DNA of 64,000 nt, from contig JACKQC010000006.1 in assembly GCA_024233085.1 (NCBI GenBank), positions 62,001 through 126,000 on the forward strand, in the 5' to 3' direction. Positions 51,001 through 59,052 of this stretch are shown here, one piece after another (the stretch's first letter is position 1; each line of letters opens with the position of its first letter). The stretch comes from Akkermansiaceae bacterium. Its GTDB lineage: Bacteria > Verrucomicrobiota > Verrucomicrobiia > Verrucomicrobiales > DEV007. Both the position numbers and the translations under genes were made by a program. The notes beneath the pieces are model-generated. The model made no database searches and had not been told where the DNA came from. It saw only the letters and a list, made by a program, of their open reading frames with translations.

Positions 51001-52683
51001 GGTGTCGAGCCGCTGGTGATGGACGACCCGGCGCGCGCACTGGGCGTCGCGGCGGGCTCGAAAATCCCGCTGGTGCGCCAATTCATCTATCGCCGGCTCG
51101 CCCATGAGGACGCCGGACGCGAGAACCTGCTCACGCGACTCAGCCAGGCCGACGCGAAACCGGAGACCCGCGCCGAGATTCTCGCCGAGATCGACACCGT
51201 GCTGAAGGACCGCGCCTCCGCCCCGATGCCGAAGGCGTGGGACGCCGCCTTCGCCGCCGTGTCCGCGACGGACGACGCGAAGACGCGCGCGGTGCTCGAG
51301 CGGCTGGCGACGAAATTCGGCGACACCCGGATGCTGCCGCGTTTCCGCGACATCCTGGCCGATGCCAAGGCCGACCCCGCCGCGCGCGAGAACGCCCTGG
51401 CCGCCCTGCTCGCCGCGAAGGACGCCGAGACGGCGCCGATTTTGCAAAAACTCGCCGCCGGCCCCGTGTCGCCGCTGCGCGCCCGGGCGATCCGGGCACT
51501 GGGGAGCTTCACCAACGCGGGGACGCCGGAGACGCTGCTCGCCGCCTTCGAAAAACTGTCGCCGGAGGAAAAGACCGACGCCGCCAACGTGCTGGCCTCG
51601 AACGCCGGTTACGCGAAGGCCCTGCTCGACGCGCTGGCCGACGACCGCATCCCGCGCGGCGCGATCTCGGCCTTCACCGCCCGGCAGATTCGCGCGTTGA
51701 AGGACGACGCGCTCGACGGGGCGCTGGAGAAGCACTGGGGGAAGGTGACCGACAGCTCCGCGGAGAAGCAGGCCGAGCTGGCGCGTTACCGGAAGCTGCT
51801 GAAGCCCGAGTTTCTCGCCACGGCCGACCTCGGCGCGGGGCGGGCGCTTTTCAACGCCACCTGCTTCGCCTGCCACACCCTGTTCGGCGAGGGCAACCGG
51901 ATCGGACCGGACATCACCGGAGGAAACCGGGGAAATCTCGATTTTCTGCTGGAAAACATCCTCGATCCCAGCGCCGTGGTCGGGAGCGACTACCAGTTGA
52001 CCGTCTTCACGATGAAGGACGGGCGGGTCGTCTCCGGCATGCGGCGGAGCGAGAACGACAACGCCGTCCGCGTCGCCATGGTGGGCGCCGAGGAGCAACT
52101 GCTGCCCAAGGCCGACATCGCGAAGCGCGAGCCGGTGCCGATGTCGATGATGCCGGAGGGCATTCTCGCGCCCTTCAACGACACGCAGGTGCGCGACCTG
52201 ATCGGTTATCTCCAGAGCCCGACGCAGGTGCGCCTGGCGACGCCGGGCGAGATTTTTCTGGAGGGCGAGGAATTGAAGATCGCCAAGTCCAGGGGCAATC
52301 CGCGGCCGCAGCCGATGGGCAACTTCAAGGCCGACCGCTGGAGCGGCGGCCGGCACCTGTGGTGGACCGACGCCAAGCCCGGCGACGAACTGGCGCTCGA
52401 GTTTTCGGTGTCCGAGGACGGCGATTACCTGATCTCGACCGCCCTGACCAAGGCGCGCGACTACGGCATCGTGAGCCTGTTCCTCGACGGCGCCACGCCG
52501 CTGGCCGAGAAAGTCGATCTATTCAACGATCCGGACGTGGTGACGACGGGCGAACTCAGCCTCGGGAAGCACCCGCTCAAGGCCGGGGCGCACACGCTGA
52601 ACGTGAAAATCACGGGCTCGAACCCGGCCGCCGTGCATCGCCACATGTTCGGGGTGGATTACCTGCGGCTGCTGAAGCAGTGA
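48046..52683 (+). CDS. Giant exported FG-GAP/dehydrogenase/HEAT/cytochrome c protein
   Basis: A 1545-aa exported protein. Signal about 1-24. N-terminal FG-GAP/VCBS propeller with seven Asp-rich calcium-type loops (DIDGDGANDI, DFNGDGRLDV, DVNGDGRMDL, DFDGDGDNDI, DVDGDGVLDI, DVNGDGKVDV among them). Then a PVC-type dehydrogenase propeller (about 430-810; FRVRTIAAEPDVKQPIAMAID, RLWIAEAYSYP). Residues 814-828 (TQQGKVDDLTLL within) come from a palindromic repeat at the junction to a HEAT-like region (about 830-1250). Cytochrome c follows, CFACH at 1273-1277 with likely Met ligand in PVPMSMM, and a C-terminal carbohydrate-binding-like domain. Role: periplasmic oxidation of a carbohydrate, inferred from architecture. 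ATG 48046. Confidence 0.88.
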   Translation: MKAISLPAFCVCLPLLTTALLPGAEPSVGWEKRQLDGLFYSEGASFGDIDGDGANDIVSGPFVYFGPDHAAEKRVAIYEPKPFNKAGYSDNFFSFIRDFNGDGRLDVLVLGFPGKDASWFENPGPDALGKGPWTRHVVLEPVDNESPMFADLTGDGKPEIVCSQNGIFGYAGPDAADPAKPWTFHKITPEKSTGAKFTHGLGMGDVNGDGRMDLLEKNAWWEQPASLEGDPAWERHLFAFAGAGGADMYAYDFDGDGDNDILTSLAAHGYGLTWYEQIEEGGKKGFQPHPIIGQTPRESPYGVAFSQMHAIALADVDGDGVLDIVTGKRHWAHNGHDPEGNGAAVLYWFRTVRGADGKGVDFVPHQIDDDSGVGTDVVAADVNGDGKVDVLVGNKKGTFLHLQTEGGGDDSQASGPAPRRPVRRPFVETGLTADAAVKRMTVTEGFRVRTIAAEPDVKQPIAMAIDARGRLWIAEAYSYPIRQAEGEGKDRILIFSDEDGDGSFETRTVFMEGLNLVSGLEVGFGGVWVGAAPYLLFIPDKDRDDVPDGEPEILLDGFGYQDTHETLNSFVWGPDGWLYGCHGVFTHSKVGKPGTPDEERTGLNAGVWRYHPVRHTFEVFAHGTSNPWGLDFDANGEAFVTACVIPHLFHMVQGGRYHRQGGQHFNPHTYDDIKTIADHAHYAGDIRDNAHWGKVPTLKEDTLDLGGGHAHCGLTIYAGGRFPAEFRGKLLFTNLHGHSIISDYTVPEGSGFIGKHGPDFLHTNDRWAMPVDIQYGPDGGLFAIDWYDQQNCHRRDAELWDRTNGRIYKIEHGATQQGKVDDLTLLTDADLANLQTNPNAWFANTARRILHERAAAGTLKGSEAADALAKIANEAPDPAHRLRAFWARYLAGGEDAVSLTARLGNGAPETRAWAIRLLDDGGDIEAGTLAKLVAMGQADASPVVRRHLASLLDRLPHAQRWDLAAALLARGEDANDHNLPLLLWYGVEPLVMDDPARALGVAAGSKIPLVRQFIYRRLAHEDAGRENLLTRLSQADAKPETRAEILAEIDTVLKDRASAPMPKAWDAAFAAVSATDDAKTRAVLERLATKFGDTRMLPRFRDILADAKADPAARENALAALLAAKDAETAPILQKLAAGPVSPLRARAIRALGSFTNAGTPETLLAAFEKLSPEEKTDAANVLASNAGYAKALLDALADDRIPRGAISAFTARQIRALKDDALDGALEKHWGKVTDSSAEKQAELARYRKLLKPEFLATADLGAGRALFNATCFACHTLFGEGNRIGPDITGGNRGNLDFLLENILDPSAVVGSDYQLTVFTMKDGRVVSGMRRSENDNAVRVAMVGAEEQLLPKADIAKREPVPMSMMPEGILAPFNDTQVRDLIGYLQSPTQVRLATPGEIFLEGEELKIAKSRGNPRPQPMGNFKADRWSGGRHLWWTDAKPGDELALEFSVSEDGDYLISTALTKARDYGIVSLFLDGATPLAEKVDLFNDPDVVTTGELSLGKHPLKAGAHTLNVKITGSNPAAVHRHMFGVDYLRLLKQ
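50487..50527. repeat. Palindromic repeat inside the giant dehydrogenase gene
   Basis: Core 50487-50505 (GACCCAACAGGGTAAGGTC), spacer GAC, core 50509-50527 (GACCTGACCCTGTTGACCG). In frame, at an inter-domain boundary. Confidence 0.9.
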
Positions 52684-52737
52684 TCGCCACGCGCGGACTT
52701 GCGCGGGAGCGCCCGAACGGGTAACGATGGAGGCACG

Positions 52738-53715
52738 ATGAAAAAATTTCTGGTCTTCCTGATCGTGGGCGGCTCTCTCGCGGCGGCCTGGTGGTTTTAC
52801 GATCCCCATCTGAAGCCCTTCGTCGAGCCCTGGCTCGAAAAGGCGAAGGAGAGCGCCGCCGGGCAGCCGTCCTCCCCCTCGCCGGATCAGCCCGCCTCGT
52901 CCCAGCCTTCCGCCAAACCCGGCGCGCCGAACGCTCCCGCCGCCGACCCCGCGGCAAAGTCCCCGACACCGGGCACCGTGACAAAAGTACCGGCCTCGCC
53001 CGAGGAGGAAATCGACCGCCTCGTCGCCGAGCGCTATCCCTACCCGGAGATCCTCCCGTTGCTCCGGATCGTGGACGACTGGAACAACATTCCCGCCAAG
53101 GCCTATCCGACGGAGGTGACCATCCTCGAGAAGGTGCCCTTTACCCTGAAAGCGCCGAACGGCCAGATCATCGGCTCCAGCGACGCCGCGCCGGGCACGC
53201 CGGTCGCGCCCCTGCGCATCCAGGGCGAGATGCTGACGGTCGCCAGCCTCGCGAACAAGACGATGGTCAGCGAGATCGCCCTCGACAAGACCGACTTCAA
53301 AGACCGCGTCCAGAATCACTACGACGCCTTCGTCGCGAACACCCGGCGGCGCGTCGACGGCGTGCGCGCCAAGGCCCGGCAGAACCTCCTCGCCAACGCC
53401 ACCGCGCTCGATGCCCTCCGCGCCTCCGGCGCCGTCCAGTGGGACAGCAAGGACGACCCGCGATTCGGCCCGGTGAAGGCCAGCCTGGCCAACGGAGACG
53501 TGAAAGCCTTCTCCCTCGAAGAGGCCGTCTCCTTCAAATGGAACGGCTCCGAACGCATCGACGGCGATCTCTACAAGGGCACCTACGACACCGTGACGGT
53601 GAAATACGAGGCCCAAACCATCTTCGGCCGTTTTCCCGGCGAGGTGAAATGCCTCCTCCAGGCCGGACAGGTGAAGGGCTGGATCGATCCGGTAACCATG
53701 GAGGAAAAAATCTGA
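52738..53715 (+). CDS. Membrane-anchored protein of unknown function
   Basis: A 325-aa protein with an N-terminal signal anchor (KKFLVFLIVGGSLAAAWWFY), a Ser/Pro/Ala-rich linker (about 45-85) and a soluble domain (EEEIDRLVAERYPYPEILPLL, FTLKAPNGQIIGSSDAAPGT, RLQGEML-like IQGEMLTVASLANKTM). GGAGG precedes ATG 52738. It sits 54 bp after the giant dehydrogenase gene on the same strand. No recognised family. Confidence 0.65.
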   Translation: MKKFLVFLIVGGSLAAAWWFYDPHLKPFVEPWLEKAKESAAGQPSSPSPDQPASSQPSAKPGAPNAPAADPAAKSPTPGTVTKVPASPEEEIDRLVAERYPYPEILPLLRIVDDWNNIPAKAYPTEVTILEKVPFTLKAPNGQIIGSSDAAPGTPVAPLRIQGEMLTVASLANKTMVSEIALDKTDFKDRVQNHYDAFVANTRRRVDGVRAKARQNLLANATALDALRASGAVQWDSKDDPRFGPVKASLANGDVKAFSLEEAVSFKWNGSERIDGDLYKGTYDTVTVKYEAQTIFGRFPGEVKCLLQAGQVKGWIDPVTMEEKI

Positions 53716-53767
53716 CCCCCTCCCGAAACGGCCGTCACGCCTCATCCCCAACCCCTCGCCGCCCTCC

Positions 53768-55768
53768 TTGAAAACCCCGCTTTTTCCCGCCGCGCTCGCC
53801 GCCGCCGCGGTTTTCCCGGTTTTTCCCGCCAACTCCCAGGAAAACGCCGCCGCTCCGGCGCCCCTCGCCGTCATCGAGCGAAAACTGCCGCCGCCCGGCA
53901 TCGAGATTCCCGCCGAGACTCGCGAACGCGTGGCGGCGCGGCTCGAGAAGCTCTCGGACGATCTCTGGGGCGCGGGGCCGAGCGACTACGCCGACGACGC
54001 GGCCGTCTATCTCAAGGCCGTGGGTTACGCGCTCGAACATGGCGAGATTTACTCGGAAAAGGAACTGCCGCTGCTCGATTCCCTGCTCGACAAAGCCGCC
54101 GCCCGCGTCGCCGCGCTCGACGCGGGCTCGCATCCCTGGTCGGATCGGCGCGGTCTGCTCGCGCTCGGCTACACCTCGTCCATCGACGGCTCCGTCCAGC
54201 CCTACGGCCTCGAGATTCCCGAAAAGCTCGACCTTTCCAAACCCGTGCCCCTGCTCGTCTGGCTGCACGGACGCGGCGACAAAACCACCGACCTCACCTT
54301 CGTCAGCCGTTGCGAGGCCAAATCCCAGGCCCTCGGCGGCAAGGTCGGCGAGCAGCGGGACGCCATCATCGTCCATCCCTTCGGTCGCCATTGCATCGGC
54401 TGGAAACACGCCGGCGAGATCGACGTGCTCGAAGTCATCGAGCAGGTGAAAAAACGCTATCCCATCGATCCCGACCGCGTCGCCCTCGCCGGTTTTTCCA
54501 TGGGCGGCGCGGGCGCCTGGCACATCGGCGCGCACCACGCGGACCGCTTCTGCGCCGTTCACACGGGCGCGGGATTTGTCGAGACCGCCATCTACAACAA
54601 GCTCACGCCCGAGACCTACCCGCCCGGCCACGAACAGACCCTCTGGGGCCTCTACGACGTGCCGGGCTATGTCCGCAACTTCTTCAACGTCCCCCTGCTC
54701 GCCTACTCCGGCGAAAACGACCGCCAGCGCGAGGCCGCCGAACTAATGGCCGACACGATCGCCAAGGCCGGCGGCGAACTGCGCCACGTCATCGGCCCCG
54801 GCATGGAGCATCGCTATCACGACGAAAAGGTGAAGGAAATCTGGGCCTGGCTGCTCGAGCAGTGGAAAACCGGGCGCGACACGGCCCCGCCCGCCGTCCA
54901 CGTGCAGACCCGGACCCTGCGCTACCCCGGCCTGAAGTGGGCGCATGCCGAGGGACTTGAGAAACACTGGAGCGACTCCCGCGTCGAGGCTCGGTGGGAT
55001 TTTTCCAAAAACCGCATCGCGCTCGAAACCGAAAACGTCACCGCCCTCCGACTCGACGCCCCCGCCGGAAAGAACCTCGCCGGCGCCGCGGTCGCGATCG
55101 GCGGGAGCGAGCTGACCATCGACGACCCGGGATTCCCCGTCGCCTCCGCCCACCTGCGCAGGACCGAAAAGGGCTGGATCTGGGGCGAGCCCGAGGGCCT
55201 TCGCAAGCGCCCCGGGCTTCAGGGACCGATCGACGACGCCTTCATGGCGCCCTTCGTCGTGGTCGGCCCGGCGAAGGCCGGCGTCCATCCCCGCGTCCAG
55301 CGCTGGGTCGAGTTCGAACTCGAGCACCTCCGCCGGCGTTGGAGCTCCCTCATGCGCGGCAAGCTCCCCATGAAGGACGTCGCCGAGGTCAACTCCGTCG
55401 ACATCGACGAGTCCAATCTCATCCTCTGGGGCGATCCCCAGTCGAATCCCCTCATCGCCGAAATCGCGGACCGCCTGCCCGTCGAGTGGACCCCGACCGA
55501 ACTGCGCCTCGGCGGAAAAAGCTACCCGGCCGAAAGCCACGCCCCGGTTCTCGTTTTCCCAAACCCGCTCAACCCGAAGCGCTACGTCGTCATCAACAGC
55601 GGCCTGACTTTCCGCGAAGGCCACGACCGGACCAATTCGCTCCAGAATCCCAAACTCCCCGACTGGGCCGTGATCGACCTCACCGTGCCCCCGGACGATC
55701 TCGCCCCCGGCAAAGTCGTGGCCGCCGATTTCTTCGACGAAAACTGGCGCATCGCCGGGGAGCGCTGA
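53768..55768 (+). CDS. Secreted alpha/beta-hydrolase (esterase/peptidase type)
   Basis: A 666-aa exported hydrolase. Signal about 1-23. The alpha/beta-hydrolase core shows the oxyanion region PLLVWLHGRGDKT, nucleophile Ser in GFSMGGAGAW, acid likely in YSGENDRQRE and His in GPGMEHRYHDE. The C-terminal half (about 380-666) is a separate beta-rich domain. The pattern matches the prolyl-oligopeptidase/esterase-like proteins of planctomycetes and verrucomicrobia; probably acts on polysaccharide esters or peptides. The start is a TTG (53768) because no ATG or GTG fits the signal peptide, so the start is uncertain. Confidence 0.8.
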   Translation: MKTPLFPAALAAAAVFPVFPANSQENAAAPAPLAVIERKLPPPGIEIPAETRERVAARLEKLSDDLWGAGPSDYADDAAVYLKAVGYALEHGEIYSEKELPLLDSLLDKAAARVAALDAGSHPWSDRRGLLALGYTSSIDGSVQPYGLEIPEKLDLSKPVPLLVWLHGRGDKTTDLTFVSRCEAKSQALGGKVGEQRDAIIVHPFGRHCIGWKHAGEIDVLEVIEQVKKRYPIDPDRVALAGFSMGGAGAWHIGAHHADRFCAVHTGAGFVETAIYNKLTPETYPPGHEQTLWGLYDVPGYVRNFFNVPLLAYSGENDRQREAAELMADTIAKAGGELRHVIGPGMEHRYHDEKVKEIWAWLLEQWKTGRDTAPPAVHVQTRTLRYPGLKWAHAEGLEKHWSDSRVEARWDFSKNRIALETENVTALRLDAPAGKNLAGAAVAIGGSELTIDDPGFPVASAHLRRTEKGWIWGEPEGLRKRPGLQGPIDDAFMAPFVVVGPAKAGVHPRVQRWVEFELEHLRRRWSSLMRGKLPMKDVAEVNSVDIDESNLILWGDPQSNPLIAEIADRLPVEWTPTELRLGGKSYPAESHAPVLVFPNPLNPKRYVVINSGLTFREGHDRTNSLQNPKLPDWAVIDLTVPPDDLAPGKVVAADFFDENWRIAGER

Positions 55769-55879
55769 AGCTGGAGCCTTTTCCTTCCCTCCCGATCCGG
55801 GGCGATTCGACGCGAAAATTTCCCGTGCCGGAATCTTTTTCCGCGCACGAAGCCCGTTTCTCGCCACCATAGGGGCGCC

Positions 55880-56935
55880 ATGCCGCTGAATGTCGTTTTC
55901 CGCGAAGCCAAACTCGCCGCCCTCGCCCTCGCGAAGGTCGGAAACCCCGCGCGGTCCGAACCGCTCCGCACCTCGAAGACCCTGTGCCGCTTCGCCGACG
56001 AGGAGGCGGATCTGCTGACCCATTGTTTCCTGAAATCCTTCCGCTCCCTGGAGCTGCACCAGCTTCATCATCACTCCGACCTCGCGCAGAACGAGCTGCA
56101 CCGCTACGCGACGGCCATTTTCCAGGACAACGACTCGCTCATCGAGCAGAGCGCCGCCATCGCGCGCCACCTTCACGCCAAATCGAACCACCCCAACATC
56201 AAGTCCGGCGATCTCTGTGTGGCCTTGATCGACGGCCTCATCGTGGCGGGAAAAACCGTGCAGGGGCTCAGCATCGTGAAATCGGAGAGCCGCGTTCCCT
56301 TCCTCCAGATATCGGAGCGCGACGGCGACCTGCGCCTGACCACCGAGCAGGGCATCTACCCGGACAAGATCGACAAGGGCTGCCTGATCGTCGACCACGA
56401 CCGCGCGGACGGCTACGTCGTTTACCTCTTCGACAAAAGCGGCGGCAGCACCTGGTTCTGGAACCGCGAATTCGTCGGCGCCGTGCCGGTGAAAAACGAC
56501 GACTACCTGACCCGCCACTTCTCGAAGCTCTGCGTCGAGTTCGCCGAGAAAGGCCTGCCCGAGGAAACGCCGCAGGAAGAGCGGATGGAGGTCGCCCGGC
56601 GCGCGATTTCCTACCTCGACGAAGCCGACGATTTCGACCTCGGCGACTTTCAGGAAAAGGCGCTCGCCGAGCCGGAGCGCATCGAGCAATTCAAGGCCTT
56701 CAAGGCCGATTACGAGGAGGAACAGGGCGAGGAACTCGAGGAACGCTTCACCGTCTCCAAGCCCGAGGCCCAGAAGGCCCGTAAACGCCTCAAGAGCCGG
56801 CTGAAACTCGACGTCGGCGTCGACATCCGCTTTTCCTCGGGATTCATCGCGCAGTCCGAGCACTTTCTCGAGCGCGGGCACGACGACGAGCGCGACATGG
56901 ACTACGTGAAGCTGTGGTTTCACCGCGAGGTCTGA
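55880..56935 (+). CDS. 37-kDa nucleoid-associated protein (NdpA/YejK family)
   Basis: A 351-aa protein of the NdpA family, which binds nucleoid DNA in E. coli (YejK). Motifs: a conserved start (MPLNVVFREAKLAALALAKVG), HPNIKSGDLCVALIDGLIV, VPFLQISERDGDLRL, NDDYLTRHFSKLCVEFAEK, and the C-terminal IRFSSGFIAQSEHFLERG. Function in PVC bacteria is unproven. ATG 55880. Confidence 0.85.
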   Translation: MPLNVVFREAKLAALALAKVGNPARSEPLRTSKTLCRFADEEADLLTHCFLKSFRSLELHQLHHHSDLAQNELHRYATAIFQDNDSLIEQSAAIARHLHAKSNHPNIKSGDLCVALIDGLIVAGKTVQGLSIVKSESRVPFLQISERDGDLRLTTEQGIYPDKIDKGCLIVDHDRADGYVVYLFDKSGGSTWFWNREFVGAVPVKNDDYLTRHFSKLCVEFAEKGLPEETPQEERMEVARRAISYLDEADDFDLGDFQEKALAEPERIEQFKAFKADYEEEQGEELEERFTVSKPEAQKARKRLKSRLKLDVGVDIRFSSGFIAQSEHFLERGHDDERDMDYVKLWFHREV

Positions 56936-56996
56936 TCCGCGACCGTCCTCGATTCGGATTTGATCGCGGGAGGCGGGGGCTGTTTATTCGACGGCC

Positions 56997-57719
56997 ATGA
57001 AAACCGCCGCTTCACCCGCCCCAACGCTCCTCGTCGCCACCCTCGCGTTCGCCGCTTCCGCCGCCGGCCTGCGCGCCCAGGAATTTGAGAATCTCGACCG
57101 CTTTGTCGAACCCGCCGGCTGGTCGCTGGCCAAGACCGTCGAAGGCGACCCGAACGAGAAAAAATGGTCCCGCGTCGAACCCGGCGCCGGCACGCTCATC
57201 AACGGCGAGGCGGGCAAGGCCGGGAACCTCACCACGAAGGAGGCCTTCGGCGATGTCGAAGTCGACGTCGAGTTCATGGTTCCGAAAGGCTCCAATTCCG
57301 GCATCTATTTCCAGGGCTGCTACGAGGTGCAGATTTTCGACAGCTTCGGCAAGGCCGACGGCGAGATGGGCGTCCACGACTGCGGCGCCATCTACGAGCG
57401 ATGGGACGAAAAACGCGAACCGAAGGGCTACGAGGGCACCATCCCGAAAACCAACGCCAGCCGGGCGCCGGGCGAGTGGCAGACCTTTCGCATCGTCTTC
57501 CGCGCCCCGCGCTTCGACGCCCAGGGCAAGAAGACGGAAAACGCCCGCTTCGTGAAAGTCGAGCACAACGGAAAGACGATCCACGAAAACGTCGCCCTGA
57601 CCGGCCCGACCCGCGGCGGAGACGCCAAGGAAGTCGCCGCCGGCCCCTTTCGCATCCAGGGCGATCACGGTCCGGTGGCGTTCCGGAAATTCGCGGTCAA
57701 ACCCGTGAAACTGGACTGA
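56997..57719 (+). CDS. DUF1080 (3-keto-disaccharide hydrolase-like) secreted protein
   Basis: A 240-aa exported protein (signal about 1-28, ending LRAQEFENL) with the LamG/DUF1080 fold: GTLINGEAGKAGNLTTKEAFGDVEVDVEFMVPKGSNSGIYFQGCYEVQIFDSFG is the diagnostic stretch (given here in parts: GSNSGIYFQGCYEVQIFDSF), followed by GEWQTFRIVFRAPRF and GPFRIQGDHGPVAFRKFAV. Family members hydrolyse 3-keto-glycosides in some bacteria; others only bind carbohydrate. Sits before a palindromic repeat and the converging enolase gene. Confidence 0.88.
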   Translation: MKTAASPAPTLLVATLAFAASAAGLRAQEFENLDRFVEPAGWSLAKTVEGDPNEKKWSRVEPGAGTLINGEAGKAGNLTTKEAFGDVEVDVEFMVPKGSNSGIYFQGCYEVQIFDSFGKADGEMGVHDCGAIYERWDEKREPKGYEGTIPKTNASRAPGEWQTFRIVFRAPRFDAQGKKTENARFVKVEHNGKTIHENVALTGPTRGGDAKEVAAGPFRIQGDHGPVAFRKFAVKPVKLD

Positions 57720-57728
57720 TTGATGGCT

Positions 57729-57769
57729 GACTAAACAGGGTTAGGTCACCGACCCAACCCTGTTCGATG
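57729..57769. repeat. Palindromic repeat, intergenic
   Basis: Core 57729-57747 (GACTAAACAGGGTTAGGTC), spacer ACC, core 57751-57769 (GACCCAACCCTGTTCGATG), between two convergent genes. It could act as a bidirectional terminator, but it has no U-run. Confidence 0.9.
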
Positions 57770-57774
57770 GGCGC

Positions 57775-59052
57775 TCAAAGCGGCCGCAAAATCTCCGCCC
57801 CGGCGAAGCGCGCCCGATCTCCCAGGCGCCGCCGGATGCGCAGCACCTCGTTCCACTTGGCCATCCGTTCGCCGCGGCTGAAGGAACCGACCTTGAGCTG
57901 GCCCGCGTTCGTCGCGACCGCGAGATGGGCGATGAAGGCGTCCTCGGTCTCGCCGGAGCGGGCCGACACCACGGGGCGCCAGCCGGCGGCCTGGGTGCGA
58001 TGGATCGCGGCCAGAGTCTCGGTCACGGTGCCGATCTGGTTGAGCTTGATGAGGACGGCGTTGGCGGCCTCCTCGGCGATGCCGCGCTCGATCCGGGCGA
58101 GATTCGTGGTAAACAGGTCGTCGCCCACAAGTTGGCAGCGGTCGCCGATGGCGGCCCCGACCGCCTTCCATCCGTCCCAATCGTCCTCGGCCATGGGGTC
58201 CTCGATCGAGACGATGGGGTAGCGGCCGACCCAATCGATCATCAGCGCCGCGAACTCTCCGGAATCGAAGCGGCGTTTCTCCAATCCCAGGGTGTAAAGA
58301 CCGTCGCGAAAGAGATCGGTCGCCGCGATGTCGAGCGACAGCCCCACCTCGCGGCCGGGCGTGTAACCGGCGTGCTCGATGGCGGCGAGCAGGGCGTCGA
58401 AAACCTCCTCGTTCCGGTCGAACAGGGGCCAGTAGCCGCCCTCGTCCGCCACGCCGGCGAGTTTTCCCCGCCCGCGCATCACCTCGGCCGCCGCGTGGAA
58501 GACGTTGTGGGTGACCTCGAGGGTTTCTTCGTAAGACTGAGCCGCGAGAGCGACGATCATGAAGTCCTGGATGTCGATGCGCCCCTGGGCATGCTTGCCG
58601 CCGCCGAAAATCTGGATCTCGGGCAGCGGCAGCAGCGTGCCCTCGCCTCCGCCCAGCGATTCGAAGAGCGGGACGCCCCGCGCCGCCGCCGCCGCGTTCG
58701 CCACGGCCATGCTGGAGCCAAGAATGGCGTTCGCGCCGAGCCGCGATTTGTCCGGAGTGCCGTCGAGTTCGATGAGGCGGGCGTCGATGCCGGCTTGGTC
58801 GAAAACATCCCACCCCGCAAGAGCATCGGCGATCTCTCCGCGCGCGTGGGCGACGGCCCGGAGGACGGATTTGCCGCGAAATCTTTCCGGATCGCCGTCG
58901 CGGAGTTCGAGGGCTTCGTGGCGCCCGGTCGAGGCGCCGGATGGAACGAGGCCGCGGCCGGCGGAACCGTCCTCGAGCGTGACGAGGACTTCCACGGTGG
59001 GGTTTCCGCGGCTGTCGAAGATTTGAAGGGCGTCGAGCGAGGCGATTTTCAT
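57775..59052 (-). CDS. eno: Divergent enolase-family protein
   Basis: A 425-aa enolase-like protein; classical enolase interconverts 2-phosphoglycerate and phosphoenolpyruvate in glycolysis. Conserved parts: DSRGNPTVEVLVTL, VPSGASTGRHEALELRDGD, DEGGYWPLFDRNEE, PIVSIEDPMAEDDWDGW, LVGDDLFTTN and LIKLNQIGTVTETL. Changed parts: the canonical SHRSGETED reads SARSGETED, with Ala364 in place of the active-site His; GGxHADNNVDIQEF reads GGGKHAQGRIDIQDF; and the end is GQLKVGSFSRGERMAKWNE. It may be a paralogue with another substrate. The ATG overlaps the kinase stop by 4 bp. Confidence 0.85.
   Translation of the reverse strand: MKIASLDALQIFDSRGNPTVEVLVTLEDGSAGRGLVPSGASTGRHEALELRDGDPERFRGKSVLRAVAHARGEIADALAGWDVFDQAGIDARLIELDGTPDKSRLGANAILGSSMAVANAAAAARGVPLFESLGGGEGTLLPLPEIQIFGGGKHAQGRIDIQDFMIVALAAQSYEETLEVTHNVFHAAAEVMRGRGKLAGVADEGGYWPLFDRNEEVFDALLAAIEHAGYTPGREVGLSLDIAATDLFRDGLYTLGLEKRRFDSGEFAALMIDWVGRYPIVSIEDPMAEDDWDGWKAVGAAIGDRCQLVGDDLFTTNLARIERGIAEEAANAVLIKLNQIGTVTETLAAIHRTQAAGWRPVVSARSGETEDAFIAHLAVATNAGQLKVGSFSRGERMAKWNEVLRIRRRLGDRARFAGAEILRPL

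Noticed and set aside
57729..57769. Palindromic repeat as an ordinary terminator
   Set aside because: It lies between convergent genes, but there is no T-run on either side, and the same sequence occurs inside genes.
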